NCBI GenBank assembly: GCA_003452965.1
Contig: DMMW01000056.1
Span: 1 to 33,741 of the forward strand
Length of the DNA stretch: 33,741 nucleotides
Source: Elusimicrobiota bacterium
GTDB taxonomy: Bacteria; Elusimicrobiota; UBA8919
Direction of reading: 5' to 3'
Below the pieces are notes generated by a model that saw nothing but the letters and a program-made list of their open reading frames with translations, was not told the origin of the DNA and did no database searches. Within the stretch, counting starts at the first letter, position 1. Each line of letters opens with the position of its first letter. Below are positions 6,798 through 14,547 of the stretch, piece by piece. The position numbers were made by a program, and so were the translations under genes.

Positions 6798-7436
6798 ATG
6801 AAAGAAAAAATTAACGGTTATTATTTTATTACAGATTCAGTAATAAGTAAAAACGGCAATATATCTGATGTTAAAAATGCGGTCGAGGCCGGTGTGAGTA
6901 TTGTTCAATATAGAAATAAAAACGGTAATACTAAGGTAATGTATGAAGAAGCGTCAAAATTGAAAGAGGTTTGCAAAAATATTATATTTTTAATTAACGA
7001 CAGGATAGATATAGCACTTGCTGTTGAATCAGATGGCGTCCACATAGGTCAGGACGACATGCCTTATAAAGTTGCAAGAGATATTTTAGGTAAAAACAAG
7101 ATTATCGGAGTCACGGTTCATAACGTTCAGGAAGCAATAGAGGCGGAGAAACATGGTGCTGATTATCTTGGTATTTCCCCGATTTTTTCTACTAATACGA
7201 AACCTGATGCCGGTAAACCTTCGGGTATTGTTTTAGTCAAAGATATTAAAAGAGTTTGTAATGTTCCGATAGTTGCAATAGGCGGAATTGATTTATTAAA
7301 CGCAAAAGAAGTTGTTGAATCAGGTGCTGATGCGTTATGTGCTATATCGGCAGTTGTTGCTAAAGATGATGTAAAAGCCGAAATCGAAAAATTCCAAAAA
7401 CTTTTTGAACAGCAGCGGATAGCGTATAGAGGTTAG
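6798..7436 (+). CDS. thiE: Thiamine-phosphate synthase ThiE
   Basis: A 212-aa TIM-barrel enzyme that joins HMP-PP and thiazole phosphate to give thiamine phosphate. Clear motifs are YYFITDS at 8-14, VQYRNK at 36-41, LINDRIDIA at 65-73, GVHIGQDDMP at 80-89, GISPIFSTNTK at 125-135 with the TxTK phosphate loop, and AIGGI at 160-164. It follows thiM on the same strand across a gap filled by dispersed repeats; the pair forms a minimal thiazole salvage branch. No strong ribosome site is visible before the ATG. Confidence 0.95.
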   Translation: MKEKINGYYFITDSVISKNGNISDVKNAVEAGVSIVQYRNKNGNTKVMYEEASKLKEVCKNIIFLINDRIDIALAVESDGVHIGQDDMPYKVARDILGKNKIIGVTVHNVQEAIEAEKHGADYLGISPIFSTNTKPDAGKPSGIVLVKDIKRVCNVPIVAIGGIDLLNAKEVVESGADALCAISAVVAKDDVKAEIEKFQKLFEQQRIAYRG

Positions 7437-7468
7437 GGGATAGTGTATGGTGTTCTGAATTTAAAACA

Positions 7469-8839
7469 ATGGATATTTCTGAATATTATAAAAATCAAAA
7501 TATTAAAGACCGTATATACGAGTTTATGGGCGGGGCTGAGCATATTGTGGGCTATGGTGAGTATGAATTATTGAAAAAGAAACCTCAGCCGTATTATTCT
7601 GCTGCAATGTCGGATTTGAATTCAATGCTGGAAAAAGGATTGGATATTTTAAGGTCTATGCTTGGCAATTATGGAACGATGATATCGCTTGATGTTGAAT
7701 ATTATAATACCAAAAATCCTGCTGAAGTGTATTTAAATCCCGAAGCAATTTTTAAGAATAAATTACAGCCGGTCAGAGAAATAATAAAAGAAATCTATGG
7801 TAATTATAACATATCTTATATTGAAGTAATTACAGGGCAGGGATATCACTACCATTCAATGTGGCCTTTTAGAAATGAACATTCACAATTAGAGGAAATC
7901 GGTCAGTTGGAACCTACGCTTAAAGAGCAATATTTCCATAGAGAAAGCAGATTGGGATACAAGAACGTTCCGGTTTATAAAGGATTAGGTTTTTCCGGGG
8001 CATTTCGCCTGCTTCAATTTATAACACTTGAAATAATTAATGAAGCGGGTAAAAAGAGAAAAATTAATAAAAATATTTTGCCCATACAATTTTGTGACAT
8101 TGAAATGTCGCCGCCGGGAGGTATTTCACTTGATTTATCAATTTATTCAGATCCGATTTACATGCGTGCTATTAGGGTGCCTTTTGGAACGAACCAAAAA
8201 CATAAAGTAAATAAAAAAAAACTTGGCGAACAAATTGTTGAAAATATCCCGATACAGATAAATTTACCTATAACCGATTTATCGCTGGATACAATTTTAA
8301 AGATACGAAGGGATTTTCAGATGGCGATTGATTACGCAAAAGAACCGAAAACTAAATGCATAATACCTGATTTGAATATCGGTTGGTTAAATGTCTTATC
8401 AAAATATAAGAATTCAAAGTTATACGAATTTCATAAAGAATTTGACAGTAAAGAATTTGAGAAGGAAAGCGATTGGGATAAAACATATTATGCATTCAAA
8501 CTTAACGAGCTGCCTCCTTGCGTTCAGTTTAGCATAGCCAATCCCGAGCCGCACATCAAGAAACCGACGAATATAAGGACTATAATATCAATATTGAATA
8601 AGAAAGGATGGAGTTTTAAAGATATAGGGGGATTCTTATTCAGCAGATTTAAAAACCTTGCAGAATTTGCATCAAATAAGTATAATGCAGAGACACGCGC
8701 AAGTTTTTTTGCCCAGCTATACGGAGCACCTTTATATTTGGGTTTAGATAAAAAAATGGATTTGAATTGCATATCTCATCAGGAGATAGGATATTGTATT
8801 AGACCTTGGTGCGGATATAATCTTTCATGGTGGAGGTAG
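7469..8839 (+). CDS. AEP (PriS/PrimPol-like) superfamily protein, paralogue 1
   Basis: A 456-aa protein with the three active-site motifs of archaeo-eukaryotic primases in order and at plausible spacing. Motif I is SLDVEY (D75, E77). Motif II, about 45 residues later, is TGQGYHYH (G123, G125, H127). Motif III is GISLDLSIY (D222), followed by YMRAIRVPFGTNQKHK with R233, R236 and K244, echoing the LD...SPF...HPKTG pattern of eukaryotic and archaeal small primase subunits. No zinc knuckle or helicase domain is seen. The TAG at 8837-8839 is one base before the next gene's ATG, and that gene is a divergent paralogue. Motif assignment is by eye; enzyme activity (primase, polymerase, or neither) is unknown. 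Confidence 0.7.
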   Translation: MDISEYYKNQNIKDRIYEFMGGAEHIVGYGEYELLKKKPQPYYSAAMSDLNSMLEKGLDILRSMLGNYGTMISLDVEYYNTKNPAEVYLNPEAIFKNKLQPVREIIKEIYGNYNISYIEVITGQGYHYHSMWPFRNEHSQLEEIGQLEPTLKEQYFHRESRLGYKNVPVYKGLGFSGAFRLLQFITLEIINEAGKKRKINKNILPIQFCDIEMSPPGGISLDLSIYSDPIYMRAIRVPFGTNQKHKVNKKKLGEQIVENIPIQINLPITDLSLDTILKIRRDFQMAIDYAKEPKTKCIIPDLNIGWLNVLSKYKNSKLYEFHKEFDSKEFEKESDWDKTYYAFKLNELPPCVQFSIANPEPHIKKPTNIRTIISILNKKGWSFKDIGGFLFSRFKNLAEFASNKYNAETRASFFAQLYGAPLYLGLDKKMDLNCISHQEIGYCIRPWCGYNLSWWR

Positions 8840-8840
8840 T

Positions 8841-10205
8841 ATGAAAAAGGAAAATTTTGACTTCATGGTGAAGTATTATGGGAATGCAAGGATAAAAAAA
8901 TTGATTGCGGTACAGGCTAAGAACTATCCCTATTGTTTTGGTACGGGTAAAACCCTGGTTGAACGCGGCTGGACATTCCCGATAAAAGAGGTTGAAATAT
9001 CCCGTATTGACGAACTCCAGAACGATTATCTGGATTTGTTTTTTCCGACACGAACCCAAGATGACAGCGATTTTTATATTCTCTGGGATATAGAATATTT
9101 TAACAGGGAAAATCCCTGTTATATTTTCAACAGGGAAAATCAGAAGAAAATATTTGAGTGGATGGAACCGACATTAGATCTCGTTGAAGATACCCTAAAA
9201 TCATATGGTATTAAATATATTATTGATATTACAATGTCAGGAATACATATTTGGTCAAAAATATCTACGGATTCTGAAGCATATGAGGAATTTGCAAAAG
9301 AAGGATTCATGATGCCTTCGCTTAAGCAAAAATATGCAAAAGTTGTTCCTAACGACGTAAAAAGGATTAAGGCCGTTCCTATTTCTTTGGGTAATGCATA
9401 TAGCACTGCAGGCAAACTTCTTGAATATATCACCCATTCTATAATGAAAGAAAACAAAAAAGCCAATCCTTTCAAAATTCCAGTTACTATTTCGGATACC
9501 CCCCAGTACGGAGAACATTATCCATATTCTGGAATTTCTTCCGATTTAACCCAATATGCCCATCCGATTTACATGAGAGGAATAAGGGCATTTTGTTCGT
9601 TGCACCAGAAAACACTGTTAAACGGTTTTGAGGATATGGGACCTGCTATAGATATTGTGAAGCTGAACGGAATGTCTTATAAAAATGCTTTAGATATAAT
9701 GTGGGATGTAAATAAAGCGATAAGTTTTTATGAAAAGAATTTTGCCAAGAAGTCAATAAAAGTTCCTGAATCAAATGCCGGATGGCTTAAAGCATTAAAA
9801 TCCTACATTAAAAGCAACTTGAGAAAAACGCATAAACAATGGGAAAAAGCTTCCGCTTCCAAACCGTCAAATCTTGATTTCAGCAATCCCAATATAAAGG
9901 ACATTTTTGACCAGACAAAAGCAAACCCGGCTTTATTAATTCCCGGAAATCTTCAGACAGTAGCCGAACATTTTGGTGATACCGGGAACTTGACTGCAGC
10001 TAAAAAAGTATTTTCTATAATTGCAAAAGATTATTATTTGAATAATTCTTTCGGCTGGTATGATCCAATCCATTATACCGGTATTAATTGGAAAAAATAC
10101 GATGCCGAAACCGCAACTGATTTTTGGGGTAGAATCTATTGGTCGCTAAAAACATCTAAACTCGGCAGAGGAAAAGACTGGCAGAAAAGATACAGAAGTT
10201 TTTGA
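8841..10205 (+). CDS. AEP (PriS/PrimPol-like) superfamily protein, paralogue 2
   Basis: A 454-aa paralogue of the preceding gene. Motif I is LWDIEYF (D83, E85). Motif II is TMSGIHIW (S133, G134, H136). Motif III is GISSDLTQY (D235), followed by HPIYMRGIR (R246, R249) and SLHQKTLLNG (K257), very like the HPKTG segment of primase small subunits. Blocks shared with paralogue 1 include GIS-DL--Y, PIYMR-IR, N-GWL, and YDAET near the C-terminus. A GGAGG site (8832-8836) lies inside the end of paralogue 1, giving tight coupling. Overall identity looks low apart from these blocks, so the duplication is old and both copies kept their catalytic residues. This suggests two cooperating subunits, which is inference. 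Confidence 0.7.
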   Translation: MKKENFDFMVKYYGNARIKKLIAVQAKNYPYCFGTGKTLVERGWTFPIKEVEISRIDELQNDYLDLFFPTRTQDDSDFYILWDIEYFNRENPCYIFNRENQKKIFEWMEPTLDLVEDTLKSYGIKYIIDITMSGIHIWSKISTDSEAYEEFAKEGFMMPSLKQKYAKVVPNDVKRIKAVPISLGNAYSTAGKLLEYITHSIMKENKKANPFKIPVTISDTPQYGEHYPYSGISSDLTQYAHPIYMRGIRAFCSLHQKTLLNGFEDMGPAIDIVKLNGMSYKNALDIMWDVNKAISFYEKNFAKKSIKVPESNAGWLKALKSYIKSNLRKTHKQWEKASASKPSNLDFSNPNIKDIFDQTKANPALLIPGNLQTVAEHFGDTGNLTAAKKVFSIIAKDYYLNNSFGWYDPIHYTGINWKKYDAETATDFWGRIYWSLKTSKLGRGKDWQKRYRSF

Positions 10206-10210
10206 AATAC

Positions 10211-10246
10211 GATTACACAGATTTTTAAAAGATGATTACACCGATA
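10211..10246. repeat. GATTACAC-type dispersed repeats
   Basis: GATTACACAGATT (10211-10223) and GATTACACCGATA (10234-10246), direct copies directly after the second AEP gene. An inverted copy, AATCTGTGTAATT, is at 10470-10482. Confidence 0.6.
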
Positions 10247-10290
10247 ACATATGGTGGTTTTAATCTATGTAATTTTGCACACGGAATTCG

Positions 10291-10349
10291 TACCCACTGG
10301 AACGAATTAATTATTTTTGGAATTCCCAATTGGAAACCAAAAATAATTA
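10291..10349. repeat. Palindromic repeat module, copy 1
   Basis: TACCCACTGGAACG (10291-10304) is followed by a hairpin with a 13-bp stem (10308-10320 with 10337-10349) and an inner TTCC-CAATT-GGAA mini-hairpin. The same two-part module is at 26470-26528 in the opposite orientation, with a different stem sequence and nearly the same loop. The 427-bp gap 10206-10632 holds only these repeats and two more hairpins; I see no convincing gene in it. Confidence 0.6.
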
Positions 10350-10495
10350 TATGTAAGCGTTTTACAGTGAAATCAGGGGATGCTGATTTTTTCAGCAACC
10401 CATTACTACGATGCAATACTTCTTTTAAGAATTAGAAAAATTATAAAAAATTACTATAATAGTTTTTGAAATCTGTGTAATTGACTTTTAAAATC

Positions 10496-10515
10496 CCTGC
10501 CTGCCGGTAGGCAGG
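10496..10515. repeat. GC-rich hairpin
   Basis: CCTGCCT (10496-10502) pairs with AGGCAGG (10509-10515) around a 6-base loop. It stands out in AT-rich surroundings and has no T-run. A related GGCAGGCAGG tract lies near 33702. Confidence 0.5.
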
Positions 10516-10550
10516 TGTGTAATTAGATATAAGGAACATTTGGGTACCTC

Positions 10551-10584
10551 GATAGACATCTTAAAACTCTTCGAGTTTTAAGAT
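10551..10584. repeat. ATAGACAT-type hairpin, copy 1
   Basis: The stem ATCTTAAAACTC/GAGTTTTAAGAT is 12 bp around a TTC loop (10558-10569 with 10573-10584). It is introduced by the motif ATAGACAT. The same motif introduces an unrelated-sequence hairpin inside the 93-bp repeats at 26377 and 26560, so motif and fold are conserved while the stem is not. Confidence 0.6.
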
Positions 10585-10598
10585 AGCGACCCTTCGGG

Positions 10599-10619
10599 CA
10601 AATTTTGTTCCAAAATTTG
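10599..10619. repeat. Hairpin directly before the moxR ribosome site
   Basis: CAAATTTTG-TTC-CAAAATTTG is a perfect 9-bp stem with a 3-base loop. It ends 4 bp before the GGAGGAG ribosome site (10624-10630), so in the mRNA it could modulate moxR translation or protect a 5' end. Confidence 0.55.
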
Positions 10620-10632
10620 GGTAGGAGGAGAT

Positions 10633-11619
10633 ATGGAAGACATTAAATCTATTAATGAAAAGGTTAAAAAAGAAGCGATTTTTGTTGAAGAACTTAAGTC
10701 CGAGATTTCTAAAGTAATTGTCGGACAAAATTACGTCATAGAGAGGATTCTTGTAGGATTTTTAGGTAACGGTCATATTTTGATTGAGGGTGTTCCTGGA
10801 CTTGCAAAAACCCTCATTATCAAAACGGTATCCGATGCGGTACAAACAAAATTTCAACGGATTCAGTTTACTCCGGATTTACTTCCAGCAGATCTGACAG
10901 GCACGATGATATATAATCCTCAGTCAGGCAATTTCACGGTCAAAAAAGGTCCGATATTTTCAAATATAATTCTTGCAGACGAAATCAACCGTGCACCGGC
11001 AAAGGTGCAGTCGGCTCTACTTGAGGCGATGCAGGAAAAACAGGTTACTATAGGTGAAAATACTTTTAAATTGGAAGAGCCATTCCTGGTACTTGCGACA
11101 CAAAATCCGATTGAGCAAGAAGGCACCTATCCTTTACCTGAGGCGCAGGTAGACAGATTTATGCTGAAACTAAAAATTAATTATCCTGAAAAAGAGGAAG
11201 AACGAGAAATTCTCGAACGAATGACTACTGGGCAGGAATTAAAAGCAAATAAAATAATTTCACCAGCCGCTATTTTGCATGCGCGTTCGGTTGTTAATGA
11301 GATATATGTCGATGAAAAAATAAAGAATTACATATTGGATATTATTTTTGCAACAAGAAATCCTGAAAAATATAAATTGGAGGATTTGAAAAATCTTATA
11401 GCATACGGTGCATCACCGAGAGCTACAATTTATCTTACGGTTGCAGCAAAAGCGTATGCATTTCTGAACGGGCGCGGTTATGTTACTCCGGAAGATATAA
11501 AATCAATCGGGATGGATGTTTTGAGACATAGAGTTATAGTTACATATGAAGCGGAAGCGGAAGAAACCACTTCCGAAGATATTATTAAAAATATTTTTGA
11601 TGCAATAGAAGTCCCTTAA
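10633..11619 (+). CDS. moxR: MoxR-family AAA+ ATPase
   Basis: A 328-aa MoxR-type ATPase. Walker A is GVPGLAKT (53-60), Walker B IILADE (112-117), sensor-1 region LATQNPIEQEGTYPLPEAQ (154-172), and the helical lid follows at about 215-325. MoxR proteins act as chaperones that load cofactors or remodel partners together with von Willebrand A (vWA) proteins. Here the partners are encoded directly downstream (DUF58, BatA, BatB). The start is fixed by GGAGGAG at 10624-10630. It opens the long bat operon and is followed by a 118-bp gap holding four copies of the GATTACAC repeat. Confidence 0.93.
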   Translation: MEDIKSINEKVKKEAIFVEELKSEISKVIVGQNYVIERILVGFLGNGHILIEGVPGLAKTLIIKTVSDAVQTKFQRIQFTPDLLPADLTGTMIYNPQSGNFTVKKGPIFSNIILADEINRAPAKVQSALLEAMQEKQVTIGENTFKLEEPFLVLATQNPIEQEGTYPLPEAQVDRFMLKLKINYPEKEEEREILERMTTGQELKANKIISPAAILHARSVVNEIYVDEKIKNYILDIIFATRNPEKYKLEDLKNLIAYGASPRATIYLTVAAKAYAFLNGRGYVTPEDIKSIGMDVLRHRVIVTYEAEAEETTSEDIIKNIFDAIEVP

Positions 11620-11624
11620 AAAAC

Positions 11625-11727
11625 GATTACACGGATTTTTAAAATCGATTACACCGATTAGAACAAAAACCTTTAATAGCTCTATTAACTTTAATCTGTG
11701 TAATCGTCTCTCTTAATCTGTGTAATC
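11625..11727. repeat. Four GATTACAC repeats as two facing pairs
   Basis: Direct copies at 11625-11637 and 11647-11659 face inverted copies at 11693-11705 and 11715-11727. Each pair has a 22-bp period (two helical turns), so the whole is a large palindrome that can form a long stem in RNA or a cruciform. It fills the moxR to DUF58-gene gap. Confidence 0.7.
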
Positions 11728-11737
11728 AGTATTTATT

Positions 11738-12616
11738 ATGATTTCAAAAGAAGTTCTTAAAGCGATAAAAAGAATAGAAATAAAGACCGGGCGTCTTGTA
11801 AACGATATTTTTGCAGGTCAATACGAAAGTGTTTTTAAGGGGCGCGGCATGGAATTTTCTGAAGTTAGGGAATACTTGCCTGGTGATGATATACGTTCCA
11901 TTGACTGGAATGTAACCGCACGTTTCGGGCATCCGTTTGTGAAAAAGTTTACTGAGGAAAGAGAATTAACCATTATATTGCTCATAGATGCCAGTGCATC
12001 GGAACATTTCGGAACTGTTGAAAAAATGAAGTTTGAAATAGCGGCTGAAATTTCAGCTGTTTTAGCTTTTTCCGCACTTAAAAATAACGATAAAGTAGGA
12101 TTGCTTATTTTTACAAACGAAATAGAAATGTTCATACCGCCAAAAAAATCCAGAACCCATATTCTAAGATTAATTCGTGAAATCTTATTTTTTAGACCAA
12201 AAAAAACAAAAACAAATATCTCAATGGCATTGAGATATTTGAATGATGTTGTCAGGAAAAAAGCTATAGTATTTCTAATATCAGATTTTATAGATAAAAA
12301 TTATGAAAAAGACTTAAGGATAATAAATAAAAGACATGATTTAATTGCAATTAAAATTAGTGATCCAAAAGAAAAATATTTACCTGAAGTAGGATTGTTG
12401 GAGTTACAGGATATTGAAACCGGAGAGACTTTCACTTTAGATACAAGCGACAAGACATTCAGAGATACATTTTTAGAGTATCAAAATAAAAAAGAAAAAT
12501 CCATAGAGGAGTTTTTTAAAAAAAGTAAAATAGACAATATTAAGATATTTACCGATAAATCATATATAGAACCGCTAATAACTTTTTTTGAAAGAAGGAG
12601 TAGGAGGTTCAGATGA
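11738..12616 (+). CDS. DUF58 domain protein of the Bat operon
   Basis: A 292-aa protein with the DUF58 signature GMEFSEVREYLPGDDIRSID (37-56) followed by WNVTAR, then a vWA-like region with IDASAS (D84, S86, S88), the MIDAS-type metal site. There is no signal peptide or membrane helix, so it should be cytoplasmic or peripheral. DUF58 proteins almost always sit after moxR and are thought to be MoxR partners. Its TGA overlaps the ATG of the next gene by 4 bp. Confidence 0.92.
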   Translation: MISKEVLKAIKRIEIKTGRLVNDIFAGQYESVFKGRGMEFSEVREYLPGDDIRSIDWNVTARFGHPFVKKFTEERELTIILLIDASASEHFGTVEKMKFEIAAEISAVLAFSALKNNDKVGLLIFTNEIEMFIPPKKSRTHILRLIREILFFRPKKTKTNISMALRYLNDVVRKKAIVFLISDFIDKNYEKDLRIINKRHDLIAIKISDPKEKYLPEVGLLELQDIETGETFTLDTSDKTFRDTFLEYQNKKEKSIEEFFKKSKIDNIKIFTDKSYIEPLITFFERRSRRFR

Positions 12617-13548
12617 AAAAAAATATTATTTTGATAATTATGATGATTATTATTGCAGTCCTATTATTTGTAATAATAAAGAATTCAAAAAGTTATTTAC
12701 CATGGAACAGCGAAACACAGATGAAAATTGCCAATGAATTGGTAAACAAAGGACTTTACAAACATGCTATTACAGAATATAAGAAATTGCTGGAATATCC
12801 TGCATATACAACAAAAGAGAAGGCGAATATCTTATATATCATAGGTAATGTTTACATGGAAAAACTAAGTGATTGTGAAAATGCACTCGCGTCTTATTTA
12901 ATGATGAAGACCTTATTACCTAAAGACGGATTGTTAACCGAAGTTAATCCGAAAATTGTTGAATGTTTTGAAAGGATAGGTAAACCATTTGAAGCTCAAC
13001 AGGAAATGAATAAAGTAACATTGTTAGATAAAACAGAAGAAAAACCCAATGAAACAATAGTGGCAAGAATAGGAAATAGAAAAATATCTCTAAATGATTT
13101 ATATGAGCAGATAAAAAACCTGCCGTCGTATATGCAGGATGTATACAAAAACAAAGATAAACAGTTTGAATTCTTAAGGGATTATGTAATAACCGAATTA
13201 TTATTTGATTCCGCAAAAAGACGTAATTACGACAAGGATTCTGAGATAATGGAAAAAACAAATCAAATGAAAAAGAGTTTGATTGTACAAAAATTGATTG
13301 AAGATGAAATAAAAGACAAGGTAAAAGTAAGCGAAGACGAAATAAAATTGTATTATGAAGCACACAAGAAGGAATTTATTGAAAAAAAGGACAAACAGGA
13401 AAAACAGAAAACATTTGAAGAAGCAAAGGAACAGATAAAAAGTATTTTGGTACAGCAAAGAGAACAAAATGCATACAAGGATATGATAGAAAAACTTTTA
13501 AAAGCAGAAAAAGTAACTATATATGAAGATATTTTTAAGACTGAGTAG
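12613..13548 (+). CDS. Membrane-anchored TPR/SurA-N-like protein without PPIase domain
   Basis: A 311-aa protein with one N-terminal membrane helix (about 5-22) and the rest outside the membrane. Residues 36-130 look like tetratricopeptide repeats (ANELVNKGLYKHAITEYKKL). Residues 148-256 resemble the N-terminal chaperone domain of SurA/PrsA-type peptidyl-prolyl isomerases: VARIGNRKISLNDLYEQI, then LRDYVITELLFDSAKRR and SEDEIKLYYEAHKKEF. In those proteins a parvulin domain follows. Here a charged stretch leads straight to the closing helix (about 268-300), so the catalytic domain is missing. It overlaps its neighbours on both sides (4 bp and 26 bp). It is not a standard Bat component. Possible role: periplasmic chaperone for Bat proteins (inference). 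Confidence 0.7.
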   Translation: MKKNIILIIMMIIIAVLLFVIIKNSKSYLPWNSETQMKIANELVNKGLYKHAITEYKKLLEYPAYTTKEKANILYIIGNVYMEKLSDCENALASYLMMKTLLPKDGLLTEVNPKIVECFERIGKPFEAQQEMNKVTLLDKTEEKPNETIVARIGNRKISLNDLYEQIKNLPSYMQDVYKNKDKQFEFLRDYVITELLFDSAKRRNYDKDSEIMEKTNQMKKSLIVQKLIEDEIKDKVKVSEDEIKLYYEAHKKEFIEKKDKQEKQKTFEEAKEQIKSILVQQREQNAYKDMIEKLLKAEKVTIYEDIFKTE

Positions 13549-14485
13549 TTATATTGTTATCTTATTGCTGATTTCAACATTTTTACATTCCAAACAGGTT
13601 AAACCAAAGGTAATAATAAAATCATCGGTAGATAATAGTAAAATTACAATCGGCGATAAGATTAATTATAAAGTAATTGTTGAGTATGCTTCGGATACTC
13701 AAGTGGAACTGCCCGATATTGCTGCCGGTCTTTCGGCATTTGAGATTAAGGATTATAAAATACATAAACCCAAAAAGAAAAAGGGACGGATAATACTTGA
13801 AAATGATTATTTGATTACAACATTTACAACTGGTGAATATCTTATACCGTCAATAACTGTAAAATACGTTGAAAACGGTGAAAGCAAGGGAACCAGCACA
13901 ATCGAACTTAAAATATTTGTTGAAAGTATCAAGTCAAGCGATTCCGATAAAGATGATATAAGGGATATAAAATCTCCGATACATATTTATCATTCTGCAC
14001 TTTTTTATATATTTTTGTTTACTTTGCCGTTATTAGCATTAATAGGTTTTTTCGGATATCAGTATTATAAAAACAGAGAAATAAAAGGTTTTTTTACCAA
14101 GCAAGAACCTTCTAAGACAGCTGGCGAAATAGCATTGGAACAATTAGAAAAACTAAAGAATATGAATTTAATAGAAGAAGGTAGGATTAAAGATTATTAT
14201 ATTATTTTATCAGAAATAATCCGTAGATATATAGAAGGTAGATACAATATACAGGTATTGGATAGAACTACAGGAGAACTTTTTTGGGAAATGAAGAATG
14301 CCAGAATAGATAAGAAGGTTGTCACTCAAGTTAAAGATTTACTGGAAGACTGCGATTTAGTAAAATTTGCAAAATATATACCTCCGAGCGATATTATTGA
14401 GAAAAATTTTAATACATCAGTTAATATTGTCAATGTCACAAATAGTACACAGAATGCAGTAGACAGTATACGGAAGGCGAACTGA
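13523..14485 (+). CDS. Small BatD-like membrane protein
   Basis: A 320-aa protein with a signal peptide (1-23), a beta-rich periplasmic domain (about 27-135), one membrane helix (about 158-180) and a cytoplasmic helical domain. The N-terminal domain has the KVIIKSSVDNSKITIGDKIN pattern seen in BatD-type Ig-like repeats. The C-terminal domain (RRYIEGRYNIQVLDRTTGEL, then LLEDCDLVKFAKY) resembles the C-terminus of the large BatD at 17396-19183 (WEECDLIRFAPS). The operon therefore has two BatD-type proteins, a single-repeat and a multi-repeat version. The ATG lies 26 bp inside the previous gene. Confidence 0.75.
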   Translation: MKIFLRLSSYIVILLLISTFLHSKQVKPKVIIKSSVDNSKITIGDKINYKVIVEYASDTQVELPDIAAGLSAFEIKDYKIHKPKKKKGRIILENDYLITTFTTGEYLIPSITVKYVENGESKGTSTIELKIFVESIKSSDSDKDDIRDIKSPIHIYHSALFYIFLFTLPLLALIGFFGYQYYKNREIKGFFTKQEPSKTAGEIALEQLEKLKNMNLIEEGRIKDYYIILSEIIRRYIEGRYNIQVLDRTTGELFWEMKNARIDKKVVTQVKDLLEDCDLVKFAKYIPPSDIIEKNFNTSVNIVNVTNSTQNAVDSIRKAN

Positions 14486-14547
14486 AATTATTTTTATACT
14501 TTTTTTAGCTGTATTCTGTATCCTGTATTCTGAGGACTGAATTTATT

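Noticed and set aside
7469..10205. Defence-system reading of the AEP pair (CRISPR-associated primase-polymerase)
   Set aside because: No CRISPR repeats, cas1/cas2, nuclease or helicase gene adjoins it; the neighbours are thiM/thiE and moxR, so a chromosomal or unknown role is as likely.
10232..10435. 67-aa open frame after the AEP pair
   Set aside because: It runs through the GATTACAC repeat and the palindromic module and its reading is a product of repeats; no ribosome site.
10211..11727. CRISPR array suggested by the repeated GATTACAC units
   Set aside because: Units are 13 bp, in both orientations, at uneven distances and without uniform spacers; no cas genes are present.
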